DNA of 64,000 bases from Archangiaceae bacterium (GCA_016714225.1 JADJNS010000005.1:372001-436000), one strand, 5' to 3'; counted from the stretch's first letter, positions 30,196-42,712 are shown. The notes: generated by a model not told the origin, from the sequence alone. Translations and numbers: made by a program.

Positions 30196-31689
30196 ATGAA
30201 CGCGCTCCCCGAATTCCAGACGCTTCGCGCCGCTGCTGAACGCACCACCGCTGCCGTACCGCTCGACGCCCTCACCCGGCTCGGGGTGAACATGCCGATC
30301 GAGGACTACTACCTCATCGGCACGTACCCTCCGCTCAAGGCGATGGCACCGGCGCACGGGCTGCCCGCGCTCGAGCAGCTCACCGAGACCTGCAACGTCT
30401 ACGTGCACCTGCCCTTCTGCGCGCAGCGCTGCACGTTCTGTCACTTCGCCAAGGAGATTCGCCCCAAGGAGCAGCGGGTCGAGCGGTACCTGAGCGCGCT
30501 GCACCGCGAGCTCGCGATGGTGCGCGCGCGCGTCGGCCGGCGCATCGTGGCGCACACCGTCTACTTCGGCGGCGGCACCCCGTCGTACCTGAGCCCCCGG
30601 CAGATCGAGGCGCTCTTCACCGAGCTGCGCCGCCACGTCGACATCTCTGCGCAGACCGAGGTCACCTTCGAGCTGCACCCCAGCGTCATCGACGCGCCCG
30701 ACTACGCCGAGCGCCTCGAGGCGCTGCAGCGCGCCGGCGTGAACCGCTGGGTCTTCGGCGTGCAGTCGATGGACGACCGCGTGCTCAAGAAGCTCAACCG
30801 TGGCCACGACCGCGCCGCGGTGTTTCGCCTGCTCGAGCTGCTCGCCCGGCGCGGGCTCACCAACTTCTCGGTCGACCTGATGTTCGGGCTGCCCTACCAG
30901 ACGCTCGAGAACTGGTACGACTCGCTCAAGAGCCTGCTCGAAGCCGGGGTCGAGAAGTTCAACATCTTCCCCCTGATGTTCAAGCAGGCCGACCCCATCT
31001 CGCAGCAGTACCAGCGAGAGCCCGACATCTTCCCCGACGCCAACGCGCGGCTGCGCATGCACCACCTGACCGAAGAGCTGCTCTTCGGTCAGGGCTTCCG
31101 CCGCGGGCCGCTCTTCTACTACTCGCGCTCACGCACCCACTCGCGCCAGCAGGAGAGCAAGTTCAACGCCATCGAAGACGTGAACCTGCTGCCGTTCGGC
31201 CTCTCGAGCTTCGGGTTCGTCGGCCACACGCAGTACTACAACGTCGCCGAGCTCGACGCGTACCTCGCGGCCATCGAGGCGGGCGAGCTGCCGGTGTGGC
31301 GCAGCGCCGAGGTGCCTCCGTTCGAGCGGCAGCGCCGCGCCATCATGTTCGCGCTGCGCGGCACGGGGGTTCATCTCGCGCAGTACCGCGCGCGCTACGG
31401 CGTCGACCCGCTGCAGGCCTTCGCCTCGACGCTGCAGCCGTACCTCGACCACGGGCTGCTCGAGGTGCGCGATGGCGTGCTCGCGCTGACCGGCCTCGGC
31501 GTGCCATTCGCCGACGGCATCGCGCTCGGCCTGGTGAGCGACGACGTGAAGGCGGCGGTGCGGCGCGCGAACCGCGACATCGTCGACGCGCGCAGAGACC
31601 TGCTCGACCGCTACGACTTCTCTCCCATCGAGCGCGAGGCGGTGCGGGCGCGGCCGCGCGTGGCGCTCGAGGCGAAGCAGGCCCCATGA
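30196..31689 (+). CDS. HemN/HemW-like radical SAM enzyme
   Basis: A 497-residue protein with the radical SAM cluster CxxxCxxC (C75, C79, C82 in CAQRCTFC), 'YFGGGTPSYLSPRQIEALF', 'GVQSMDDRVLKKLNRGH' and 'DLMFGLPYQTLENW', all as in HemW/HemN family members. The stop overlaps the NRPS start (ATGA), so it belongs to that cluster rather than to heme synthesis. Class C radical SAM methylases and cyclopropanases of natural-product pathways share this fold, so tailoring of the peptide product is the likeliest role. That is inference; the reaction is unknown. Confidence 0.88.
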   Translation: MNALPEFQTLRAAAERTTAAVPLDALTRLGVNMPIEDYYLIGTYPPLKAMAPAHGLPALEQLTETCNVYVHLPFCAQRCTFCHFAKEIRPKEQRVERYLSALHRELAMVRARVGRRIVAHTVYFGGGTPSYLSPRQIEALFTELRRHVDISAQTEVTFELHPSVIDAPDYAERLEALQRAGVNRWVFGVQSMDDRVLKKLNRGHDRAAVFRLLELLARRGLTNFSVDLMFGLPYQTLENWYDSLKSLLEAGVEKFNIFPLMFKQADPISQQYQREPDIFPDANARLRMHHLTEELLFGQGFRRGPLFYYSRSRTHSRQQESKFNAIEDVNLLPFGLSSFGFVGHTQYYNVAELDAYLAAIEAGELPVWRSAEVPPFERQRRAIMFALRGTGVHLAQYRARYGVDPLQAFASTLQPYLDHGLLEVRDGVLALTGLGVPFADGIALGLVSDDVKAAVRRANRDIVDARRDLLDRYDFSPIEREAVRARPRVALEAKQAP

Positions 31690-34600
31690 ACCTGGTCGAG
31701 GCCTCGCTCCCCGCCGCGCGCTCCGAGCCGGCGCCCGCCACCGGCTGCGTGCACCACGAGTTCGAGCGGCAGGCGGCGCTCGCCGGCTCGGCGGTCGCAG
31801 TCGAGTGGCCCGGCGGCGCGTACAGCTACGCCGAGCTCGACCGCCGCGCCACCCTGCTCGCCTTCGAGCTGAGGCGTCGCGGTGTGCAGAGGGGAAGCCG
31901 CGTGGCCCTCGGCCTCGACCGTTCGCCCGAGCTGGTGGTGGCGATGCTCGCGGTGCTCAAGGCGGGCGCCGCCTACGTGCCGCTCGACGAGCGCGACCCG
32001 CCGACGCGGCGCGCGCTGAAGCGCTCGAAGACCGGCGCCCGCTGGCTGATTGGCCCCGAGGGCATCGAAGGGCTTTCGGCCGAGCCGACGCCGGCCCACG
32101 CGCTGCCGCGCTCGGAGGTGGAAGACGCGGCGGTGGTGCTGTTCACCTCGGGCTCGACGGGCGAGCCCAAGCCGGTGCTGCAGAGCCACCGCGCGATGGG
32201 CGTGCACCAGCTCGGCTGGTCGCGGCGAGCCTTCGGGCTCGGCCCGGGCGACAAGATGCTCCAGCTCTCGTCGCTCTCGTTCGACGTGGCGTTCTGGGAC
32301 GTGTTCGGCCCGCTCACCGCGGGCGCCGCGGTGGTGCTGCTGCCGCCCGGCGGGCACCGCGACCCACACCTCGTCGTCGAGACCCTGCGCCGCAGCGAGG
32401 TGACCCAGCTCGTCACCGTGCCCTCGATGCTCGCGGTGCTGCTCGCCGAGCCGGGCCTCGCGCGCTGCGCCGCGCTGCGCACGGTGGTGAGCGGCGGCGA
32501 GGTGCTGGCGCCCGACCTGGTCGAGCGCTTTCGGGCGCTGCTCCCCCACGCGACCCTGGTGAACGGCTACGGCCCCTGCGAGACGTCGATTGCCTCGACG
32601 TTTCACCGCTGCCGGCCGGGCGAGGCGCCGGTGCCCATCGGCGCGCCCATCGAGGGTACCGAGGTGCTGCTGCTGGGCGAAGACCTCGCGCCGGTCGCGG
32701 CTGGCGAGCCGGGCGAGGTGTACCTCGGCGGCGCAGGCCTCGCGCACGGCTACCTCGGCGACGCGCCCCATACCGCCGCGCGCTTCGTGGCGCACCCGTT
32801 CGCGTCTGGCGCGCGCCTCTACCGCACCGGAGACTTCGCCCGCCGGCGCCCCGACGGGCTGCTCGAGTTCTGCGGCCGCAGCGACGAGCAGGTGAAGCTC
32901 GCCGGCCAGCGCATCGAGCTGGGAGAGATTGAAGCCGCGCTGCGCTCGGTGAGCGGGGTGGTCGAGGCCTCCGTCACCGCGCGCGAGCGCGCGGGGCGGG
33001 TGGTGCTCAGCGCATACCTGGTGGGCGCCGTCGAGCCGGTGGCCGTGCGCGCCGCGCTGCGCACCCGGCTGCCGGCGCACCTGGTGCCCCATCACTTCGT
33101 CACGCTGCCCGCGCTGCCCCGCACCGCCACCGGCAAGCTCGCGCGACGCGAGCTGCCCGAGGCGCTCGAAGCGGTCGAGCCCGCGCCTGCGCAGCCGCCG
33201 GCGCTGCTCGCCGTGGCGGCCGAGGTGCTGGGCGTGCCCGCGGTCGCGCTGCACCAGCGCTTTCTCGAGCTGGGCGGCGACAGCCTCGCCGCGATACGGC
33301 TGGTGGCGCGGGCGCGGCAGCTCGGCTGGAAGGTCGACGCGCAGACCGTGCTCTCGGGCGGCTCGTTCGAGGCGCTGCTCGCGTCGGCGCGGCCCCTCGA
33401 GGCCCGGCCGTCTGAGGTGGTGGAAGAGAGAGAACAGTGGCCGCTCGCCCCGCTGCAAGAGGGCCTGCTGTTTCGCGCGCGGCTGGGGGGCGATGCCGTG
33501 GGCGCGTACACCGTGCAGGCCTCGTGGCGAATCGAGGGGGCCACGGTGCAGCAGGTGCGCGCCGCGGTCGAGCAGCTGGTGGCCCGACACTGCGCGCTGC
33601 GCACCGAGCTCGTGCCCGACGAAGCGCGGGGCACGGTGCAGCGCTTCGGGGCGCCGCTGACCTGGCGCGAGGTCGAAGCAGGGGCCGACCGCGCCGAGCT
33701 GCTGCGGGCCGAGCGCGCGAGCTCGCTCGCGCCGTTGGCCCGCTTCGCGGCGCTGCAGCTCGGGCCCGGGTGCATCGAGCTGGTGCTCACCGCCCATCAC
33801 CTGGTGCTCGACGGCGGGTCGGTCGAGGTGCTCGAGCGAGAGCTCGCCCACCTGCTCGAGCCCGCGGCGCCGGCGCTGCCCGAGGCGGTGGCCTACTCGC
33901 GCTACCTCGGCTGGCTCGAGCGGGCCGACGTGGCCGCCGCCGAGGCGGCGTTCTCTCGCGCGCTGGCCGGGCTCGAGCACCCCACCCGCCTCTTCGGCGC
34001 GAACGCCTCGCCGCCGCGCCAGCTCGAGGGCACCCTCGATGCCGCGGCCACGGCCCGGCTCGAGGCGGTCGCGGCGCGGGCCAAGGTGACGGTGGCCAGC
34101 GCGCTCTCTTTCGCCTGGGGCGTGGTGCTGGCGCGGCTGTGCGGCAAGGACGACGTGGTGTTCGGAGTCACCGTCGCCGGCCGCCCGCCCGAGCTCGAAG
34201 GCGCCGACCGCATCGTCGGGCTGCTCGCCAACACCGTGCCGATGCGGGTGCGGCTGGGGAGCGAAGGGTCGGTGGGCGAGGCGGTGCAGCGCGTGCACCG
34301 CCAGCAGCTCGAGCTGCTGCCGCACACCGCCCTGGGGCTGGCCGAGATTCAACGGCGCGCCGGGCTGGGCGAGCTGTTCGACACCGCGGTGGTGGTCGAG
34401 CGGGCTGCGGCACCGCTTCAGGGCGTCGGCCCGGTGCGGGTGACGCGCGGGCGCTGCGACGACGCGACGCACTACCCGCTCGGCCTGCGCTTCACCCCGC
34501 CGGCGGCGCCGGGCGGCGCCCTCGAGGTCCGGCTCGACTTCGACGCGGGTCGGCTCTCGCCGCGCCGGGCGGCCGAGACCCTGCAGCGGGTGCTGCGCGT

Positions 34601-37082
34601 GCTCGAGGCGCTCGCCTCGGCGTGGGACGCGCCGCTCGAAGCGCTCGACGCCGCGGTGGTGCCGGCCGAAGAGCGCGCCCGCCTGGCCGCTTCGAGCGAG
34701 GGCCCGCCGGGGCCTGCGCCCCAGAGCTTCAGCGCGCTGTTCGCGGCGCAGGTGGCGCGCGCCCCCGTAGCCCCCGCGCTGCTCGGCGAAGAGCAGACGC
34801 TCGACTATGCGCAGCTCGCGCACCGCAGCCGGTGCGTCGCGCGCTGGCTGGCGGCGCGCGGAGTGCGGCGCGGCGACGTGGTGGCGATTCGCGCGCGGCG
34901 CTCGGTCGAGCTGGTGGTCGGCACCCTGGGCGTGCTCGAGGCCGGAGCAGTGTGCCTGCCCATCGACGTGCAGCTGCCCGAGGCGCGCGCGCAGTCGATG
35001 CGCGACGACGCGGGCGCGGTGCTCTGCCTCGAGCCACCGCACCTCGCAGCGGCGAACGGCGACGGCGCTCCGGCCTGCGCTCCGGGCGCCGACGACGCCG
35101 CGTACCTCATCTACACCTCGGGCTCGACCGGCGCGCCCAAGGGCGTGCGGGTGGGCCACCGCGGGTTCGCCGCGCTCAGCGCCACCCAGCGCGAGCGGCT
35201 GGGAGCAGGCCCTGGCACCCGGCTGCTGCAGTTCTTCTCTCCCGCGTTCGACGTGTTCTTCTCCGAGCTCTGCTTTGCGCTGCTCTCGGGCGGCGCGCTG
35301 GTGCTCGCCGAGAGCGAAGACCTGCGCTCGCCGTCGGGCCTGGCGCGCGCGTTCACCCGGCACGGGGTGACGCACGCCATGCTGCCTCCGGCGATGCTCG
35401 CCGAGCTCGACCCGTCGAGCGACCTGCCCCGCGACGTCACGCTGCTGCTCGGCGGTGAGGCGCTGAGCGCCGAGCTCGCGGCGCGCTGGGCGGTAGGGCG
35501 CCGGGTGTTCAACTCGTACGGCCCCACCGAGGCGACCATCTGCACCACCGTCAGCGCGGCGCTGCCCGATGGCGAGGTGCCGCCCATCGGCCGGCCGGTT
35601 CACGGCACGCGCGCGCACGTGCTCGACGGGCGGCTGCGGCCGACCCTCGCGGGCGCGCCCGGCGAGCTGTACCTGGCGGGAGACTGCGTGGCGCTGGGGT
35701 ATGGCTCGGCCCCGTTGACGGCCGCGCGCTTCGTGGCCGACCCGTTTCACAGCGGAGAGCGCATGTACCGCACCGGCGACGTGGTGCGCAGACGCGACGA
35801 TGGCGCGCTCGAGTTCATCGGCCGCGTGGACGACCAGGTGAAGGTGCGCGGCTTTCGCGTCGAGCTCAAAGAGGTCGAGGCCTGCCTGATGCGCTGCGAC
35901 GGAGTGGCGCTGGCCGCCGCCACCGTCGACGACACCCAGGGCGTGCGCCGGCTGGTGGGCTGGGTGGTGCCTGCCGCCGGGTACGACGCCGCCCGGCTCG
36001 CCCGCGACGTGCGCGCGCGGCTCGAGCGCTCGCTGCCCCACTTCATGGTGCCCTCGCTGGTGCTGCCCCTCGAGCGCCTGCCGCTCGGCCCGAACGGCAA
36101 GGTCGACCGCCGCGCGCTGCCCCGGCCCTCGGCGGCGGCGTCGGCCTCGCGGCCCCCGCAGTCGCCGCGAGAGCTCGAGGTCTGCCGCTGCTTCGCGCAG
36201 ACCCTGGGCGTCGAGCGGGTGGGGCTGGACGACGACTTCTTCGCGCTGGGCGGGCACTCGCTCACCGCGGTTCGCCTCGCGGCGAAGCTCGAGCAGGCGC
36301 TCGGCCAGCCGGTGGGTGTGCGCGAGGTCTTCGAGGCGCCCACGCCCGCGCGCCTCTGTGCGCGGCTGGGCCCGAACGCCGCCGCCCGCTCTGCGCTCGA
36401 GGTGCTGCTGCCGCTGCGGCAGGGCGACGGCGCCGGCGCGCTGTTCTGCGTGCACCCCACCTCGGGCGTCGGCTGGGGGTACAGCCGCCTGCTGCGGCAC
36501 CTGCCGCCCCGGCTCTCGGTGTGGGCGCTCCAGGCGCGAGGGCTCACCGGGGCCGCGCCCGAGAGCATCGACGCGATGGCCGACGACTATGCGGCGCGCG
36601 TGGTCGAGGCGGCCGGCACCGGGCCGCTGGCGCTGCTCGGCTACTCGTTCGGCGGCACGGTCGCGCACGCGGTCGCCGCCCGGCTCGAGGCGCGCGGCCG
36701 TGAGGTCGCCCTGCTCGCCCTCGTCGACTCGTGGCCCATCGAGCCCGAACGCTACCGCGAAGAGCTGCAGCGGCCCGCGGCGCCGGCCCCGCTCGACGCG
36801 GCGCTCGAGGGGCAGCTCACCGCCGAGGCGCTGCAGCGGCTGCACGCGCACCACCTGAGGCTCGGCGCCGAGCACCGCCACCGCGCGGTGCGCGCCGAGG
36901 TGATGCTGTGGGCGGCGACGTGCCACCCGCACCCGCTGCCGAGCTGGGCGCCGTGGTGCAGCGCGGGGCTCACCGTCGAGCACCTCGAGGCGACCCACCT
37001 GCAGATGCTCGACGAGCCGACCCTCTCTCTCTGGGCGCCGCGATTGGCGCGCCGCCTCACCGGGCTGGAGCAACCGACATGA
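31686..37082 (+). CDS. Dimodular nonribosomal peptide synthetase (A-T-C-A-T-TE)
   Basis: A 1798-residue NRPS beginning at the ATG at 31686. First adenylation domain: residues about 30-490, with VLFTSGSTGEP near 151 and NGYGPCETS near 292. Carrier domain: LGGDSLAAIRL near 532. Condensation domain: HHLVLDG near 702, preceded by 'WPLAPLQEGLLF'. Second adenylation domain: LIYTSGSTGAPKG near 1140, 'NSYGPTEATICT' near 1277. Second carrier: LGGHSLTAVRL near 1521. Thioesterase: catalytic Ser in GYSFGG near 1651. There is no starter condensation domain, so A1 loads the first residue and a dipeptide, released as acid or cycle, is expected. Manual specificity codes near D-V-W-M-V-G-G-I-A (A1) and D-V-S-A-L-G-S-I-C (A2) match nothing I can name. 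Confidence 0.95.
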   Translation: MNLVEASLPAARSEPAPATGCVHHEFERQAALAGSAVAVEWPGGAYSYAELDRRATLLAFELRRRGVQRGSRVALGLDRSPELVVAMLAVLKAGAAYVPLDERDPPTRRALKRSKTGARWLIGPEGIEGLSAEPTPAHALPRSEVEDAAVVLFTSGSTGEPKPVLQSHRAMGVHQLGWSRRAFGLGPGDKMLQLSSLSFDVAFWDVFGPLTAGAAVVLLPPGGHRDPHLVVETLRRSEVTQLVTVPSMLAVLLAEPGLARCAALRTVVSGGEVLAPDLVERFRALLPHATLVNGYGPCETSIASTFHRCRPGEAPVPIGAPIEGTEVLLLGEDLAPVAAGEPGEVYLGGAGLAHGYLGDAPHTAARFVAHPFASGARLYRTGDFARRRPDGLLEFCGRSDEQVKLAGQRIELGEIEAALRSVSGVVEASVTARERAGRVVLSAYLVGAVEPVAVRAALRTRLPAHLVPHHFVTLPALPRTATGKLARRELPEALEAVEPAPAQPPALLAVAAEVLGVPAVALHQRFLELGGDSLAAIRLVARARQLGWKVDAQTVLSGGSFEALLASARPLEARPSEVVEEREQWPLAPLQEGLLFRARLGGDAVGAYTVQASWRIEGATVQQVRAAVEQLVARHCALRTELVPDEARGTVQRFGAPLTWREVEAGADRAELLRAERASSLAPLARFAALQLGPGCIELVLTAHHLVLDGGSVEVLERELAHLLEPAAPALPEAVAYSRYLGWLERADVAAAEAAFSRALAGLEHPTRLFGANASPPRQLEGTLDAAATARLEAVAARAKVTVASALSFAWGVVLARLCGKDDVVFGVTVAGRPPELEGADRIVGLLANTVPMRVRLGSEGSVGEAVQRVHRQQLELLPHTALGLAEIQRRAGLGELFDTAVVVERAAAPLQGVGPVRVTRGRCDDATHYPLGLRFTPPAAPGGALEVRLDFDAGRLSPRRAAETLQRVLRVLEALASAWDAPLEALDAAVVPAEERARLAASSEGPPGPAPQSFSALFAAQVARAPVAPALLGEEQTLDYAQLAHRSRCVARWLAARGVRRGDVVAIRARRSVELVVGTLGVLEAGAVCLPIDVQLPEARAQSMRDDAGAVLCLEPPHLAAANGDGAPACAPGADDAAYLIYTSGSTGAPKGVRVGHRGFAALSATQRERLGAGPGTRLLQFFSPAFDVFFSELCFALLSGGALVLAESEDLRSPSGLARAFTRHGVTHAMLPPAMLAELDPSSDLPRDVTLLLGGEALSAELAARWAVGRRVFNSYGPTEATICTTVSAALPDGEVPPIGRPVHGTRAHVLDGRLRPTLAGAPGELYLAGDCVALGYGSAPLTAARFVADPFHSGERMYRTGDVVRRRDDGALEFIGRVDDQVKVRGFRVELKEVEACLMRCDGVALAAATVDDTQGVRRLVGWVVPAAGYDAARLARDVRARLERSLPHFMVPSLVLPLERLPLGPNGKVDRRALPRPSAAASASRPPQSPRELEVCRCFAQTLGVERVGLDDDFFALGGHSLTAVRLAAKLEQALGQPVGVREVFEAPTPARLCARLGPNAAARSALEVLLPLRQGDGAGALFCVHPTSGVGWGYSRLLRHLPPRLSVWALQARGLTGAAPESIDAMADDYAARVVEAAGTGPLALLGYSFGGTVAHAVAARLEARGREVALLALVDSWPIEPERYREELQRPAAPAPLDAALEGQLTAEALQRLHAHHLRLGAEHRHRAVRAEVMLWAATCHPHPLPSWAPWCSAGLTVEHLEATHLQMLDEPTLSLWAPRLARRLTGLEQPT

Positions 37083-37291
37083 ACCCCTTCGACGACGATG
37101 CAGCGCAGTTCGTGGTGCTGGTGAACGCCGAGGGCCAGCACAGCCTCTGGCCGGCGCGGCTCTCATGCCCCCTGGGCTGGCGCCAGGTTCACGGGCCCCA
37201 GCCGCGCGCCGAATGTCTCGCCTTCGTCGACCGCAGCTGGAAGGACATTCGACCGCTGAGCCTGCAGCGCTCGCAGCGCCTAGACTCGTGA
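37079..37291 (+). CDS. mbtH: MbtH-family NRPS chaperone
   Basis: A 70-residue protein with the family signature 'VLVNAEGQHSLWPARLSCPLGW' and 'CLAFVDRSWKDIRPLSL', carrying the invariant tryptophans and the xPLSL end. MbtH proteins bind NRPS adenylation domains and support folding and activity. The start ATG overlaps the NRPS stop by four bases (ATGA), so it is co-translated and dedicated to it. Its length matches the family's usual 60-75 residues. Confidence 0.96.
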   Translation: MNPFDDDAAQFVVLVNAEGQHSLWPARLSCPLGWRQVHGPQPRAECLAFVDRSWKDIRPLSLQRSQRLDS

Positions 37292-37298
37292 CCCCCGC

Positions 37299-40355
<3,057 letters not shown>

Positions 40356-41129
40356 TTAGCCGTCGAGCATGCGCTCGAGCGACAGGTCGAGGTTGCTGTT
40401 CACCACGGCCATCACCGTGCCCAGCTCGCTGTCGCTGATGCCGAGCCGTTCACGCAGCGCGGCGCGGGTGCTGGCGAGCAGCCCGTCGCGGGCGGCAGAG
40501 ATCCACCGGGCGACGGTCGCGCGGTGGGCGCCGTAGAGCGTGCCAATCTGCGCGATGTTCAGCCCGTCGATGGCGTGCAGCCGCAGCACGTTGCGCTCTC
40601 GCGCGGGCAATTCGGCCAGCGCCTGCGCGAACGCAGCCTTGAACGCCTCGCGGTGCTGCGCCTTCAAGAAGTCGAGCTCGGGCTGACGCGCCGACGGCAG
40701 GTCGAGCAGCCCCTCGTCGCTGGTCTGCTTCTGGCTGCGGCCGCGGGTGAGCGAGAGCCGCAGCGCCACGGTGGTGACCCAGGCCCTGAGCGAGCCCTGG
40801 CCGCGGTACTCGGCCAGGCGCGGGGTACGGCCCTGGGCGGAGATGAGCAGGTGCTCGCGGGCCAGCTGCACCGCCTCGTCGGCGGCGTCGTGCGACAGGC
40901 GGGTGAGACCGGCCCTCACCGGCGCCAGCACCTCACGGTCGAGCGCATGGTGCGCGCCAGCCACGTTCTCGAGGCAAGCGGCGGCCAGAAACAGGTCGGC
41001 AGCGCGCAGCTGCTCGACGGGGGCTTCGCCCGCCACGCGCGCGACGTGCCGGGCGAACGCCTCGAGCGCGAGGGCCAGCTGCGGCCATCGCGCCCGGCCC
41101 GCTTCGAAGAGCGCCTGCGTCGCCTGCAT
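40356..41129 (-). CDS. Sigma-70 family factor, Myxococcales gmx1-like
   Basis: A 257-residue sigma-70 family protein. I chose the ATG at 41129 (MQATQALFEAGRARWPQLAL). It has a region 2-like segment ('LSHDAADEAVQLAREHLLI', 'YRGQGSLRAWVTTVALRLSLTRGR') and a region 4 helix-turn-helix ('LAELPARERNVLRLHAIDGLNIAQIGTLYGAHRATVARWISAARD'). The long N-terminus and spacing resemble the sigma family restricted to Myxococcales and often linked to Ser/Thr kinases. Its stop codon directly abuts the kinase stop (TGA TTA), so the two are convergent with no spacer. Region 2 is degenerate compared with housekeeping sigmas. Confidence 0.87.
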   Translation of the reverse strand: MQATQALFEAGRARWPQLALALEAFARHVARVAGEAPVEQLRAADLFLAAACLENVAGAHHALDREVLAPVRAGLTRLSHDAADEAVQLAREHLLISAQGRTPRLAEYRGQGSLRAWVTTVALRLSLTRGRSQKQTSDEGLLDLPSARQPELDFLKAQHREAFKAAFAQALAELPARERNVLRLHAIDGLNIAQIGTLYGAHRATVARWISAARDGLLASTRAALRERLGISDSELGTVMAVVNSNLDLSLERMLDG

Positions 41130-41155
41130 GGAGCGGTAGCATAGCCGGGACCGTT

Positions 41156-41758
41156 TCAGCGCCCCGAGCCGGGGCCCCCGCGTGCCGCCAGCGCGCGCTC
41201 GACTTTGTCGGCCGAGATGAGCTGGGGAATGTGCTGGGGGCAGTTCGCGTCCCACGCGTCGACCGAGATGACGATGGCCTGGTCGGCCTGCTCACCGGGC
41301 GCGGTGAGCCGGCCGATGAGCTCGGGGTCTTCGCTCACCGTGGCGGTGCCCCACAGCTTCACCCGCTGGCGCGTCTCGTAGTCCATCAGCAGCAGGTGCA
41401 CCTTGGGGTTCTCCGAGAGGTTGCCCAGCGAGATGTACTGCCGGTTGCCCTTCAGGTCGGCGAACGCCACGGTGTGGGCGTCGAGCACGTGCAGGAAGCC
41501 GGGCGGCCCGCCGCGGTGCTGCACGTAGGGCTGCCCGTCGCTGCTGGCGGTGGCGAAGAACGCGGTGATGGTGCTCTCGATGAACCCGACCACGTCGCCG
41601 GTGAGCTCGCGCTCGAAGCCACCCCGCGCCTCGACCCGCGCATACGCCGCGCGCGAGCCCTTGCGCTGCTGCACCGCCTTCGTCGCGTCGGAGAACATCT
41701 TCATGCGCATCATGATGCGCGGGCCGGTCGACCGAATCAGCCGTTCTGCGCAGTTCAT
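41156..41758 (-). CDS. Pyridoxamine 5'-phosphate oxidase-like FMN-binding split-barrel protein
   Basis: A flavin-reductase-like split-barrel protein of about 200 residues. The core is 'STITAFFATASSDGQPYVQHRGGPPGFLHVLDAHTVAFADLKGNRQYISLGNL', typical of the PNPOx family. The C-terminus carries 'VISVDAWDANCPQHIPQLI'. Start uncertain: ATG 41758 has GAGAAG seven bases upstream, while a cluster of ATGs at 41698-41713 sits closer to the conserved region (MFSDATKAVQQRKGSR). It is divergent from a LysR regulator with a 19 bp gap (or 64 bp), so it is probably that regulator's target. Confidence 0.8.
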   Translation of the reverse strand: MNCAERLIRSTGPRIMMRMKMFSDATKAVQQRKGSRAAYARVEARGGFERELTGDVVGFIESTITAFFATASSDGQPYVQHRGGPPGFLHVLDAHTVAFADLKGNRQYISLGNLSENPKVHLLLMDYETRQRVKLWGTATVSEDPELIGRLTAPGEQADQAIVISVDAWDANCPQHIPQLISADKVERALAARGGPGSGR

Positions 41759-41777
41759 TGTTACGCTTCTCGCAATA
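41758..41777. promoter_or_regulatory. Putative LysR operator dyad in divergent gap
   Basis: The gap between the PNPOx-like gene and the LysR gene holds a dyad of ATTG and CAAT arms spaced by about 12 bases (near 41758-41777), of the length expected for a LysR T-N11-A box. It overlaps the longer PNPOx start and the LysR start, so binding there would control both. The arms are short; chance is possible. Confidence 0.35.
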
Positions 41778-42635
41778 ATGGACAGGCTCGACTGCATGGC
41801 CGCCTTCGTCGCGGTGGCCGACCACGGTGGCTTCGCGGCCGCGGCCAAGCGGCTCGAGCGCTCGGCGCCGGCGGTGACCCGCCAGGTCGCCGCGCTGGAA
41901 GAGCACCTCGGCCTGCGCCTGTTTCACCGCACCACCCGCAAGGTCGCGCTCAGCGACGCGGGCCAGCGCTACCTCGAGCGGGCGCGGCGCATCTTGAGCG
42001 AGGTCGAGCACGCCGACGCCGAGAGCCGCCGCGAGCGCGCGACACCCAGCGGGCGCTTCACCCTCACCGCGCCGACGCTCTTCGGCCGCCTGCACGTGAC
42101 GCCTCTGCTGATGCGGTTTCTGTCGCAGTGGCCCCTGGTGCGCGCCGAGCTGCTGCTCTCGGACTCGGTGCTCAGCCTCGTCGACGGCGGCATCGACCTC
42201 GCGGTGCGCATCGGCCAGCTGAGCGACTCGGCGCAGGTCGCGGTGCGGCTCGGCACCACCCGCCGGGTTCGCGTCGCGTCGCCCCGCTACCTCGACGGCC
42301 GCCGCAAGCCGCGCTCGCCTGCCGAGCTCGAGGGGCACGCGCTCATTCACCTCACCGCGCTGGCCGGCGCGCCGCGGCTGGCGCCCCGCCTCACCACCAA
42401 CAGCCCCGACGCAGCGCTGGCCTATGCGCTGCGCGGCGGTGGCATCGCCGAGGCGCTGGGCTACCAGGTCGCCGAGCACGTCGAGGCGGGGCGGCTGGTG
42501 CTGCTGCTCGAGCACGACGAGCCCGCGCCGCTGCCGGTGCAGCTGGTGTACCCCTCGGCGCGGCAGCTGTCGGCCAACGTGCGCGCGTTCATCGAGGTGA
42601 TGGTGGCCGCGAAGCGCGAGCTGCTGCCGCTCTAG
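41778..42635 (+). CDS. LysR-family transcriptional regulator
   Basis: A 285-residue LysR protein. The N-terminal helix-turn-helix is 'MDRLDCMAAFVAVADHGGFAAAAKRLERSAPAVTRQVAALEEHLGLRLFHRTTRKVALSDAG' and the co-inducer domain follows ('LVDGGIDLAVRIGQLSDSAQVAVRLG'). It is divergent from the PNPOx-like gene, the classical LysR arrangement. The effector is unknown. Start ATG 41778 gives the family N-terminus exactly. Confidence 0.93.
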   Translation: MDRLDCMAAFVAVADHGGFAAAAKRLERSAPAVTRQVAALEEHLGLRLFHRTTRKVALSDAGQRYLERARRILSEVEHADAESRRERATPSGRFTLTAPTLFGRLHVTPLLMRFLSQWPLVRAELLLSDSVLSLVDGGIDLAVRIGQLSDSAQVAVRLGTTRRVRVASPRYLDGRRKPRSPAELEGHALIHLTALAGAPRLAPRLTTNSPDAALAYALRGGGIAEALGYQVAEHVEAGRLVLLLEHDEPAPLPVQLVYPSARQLSANVRAFIEVMVAAKRELLPL

Positions 42636-42712
42636 ACCAGATGGGCGCAGCGGCCGCGTTCGAGGTCGGGTTTGCGGTTTGGTTCCACGCTCGAATCTGA
42701 GATAGCGCGGCG

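Noticed and set aside
30196..31689. Heme biosynthesis role for the radical SAM enzyme
   Set aside because: HemN/HemW-like fold, but coupled to an NRPS and MbtH with ATGA overlaps, and no heme genes nearby.
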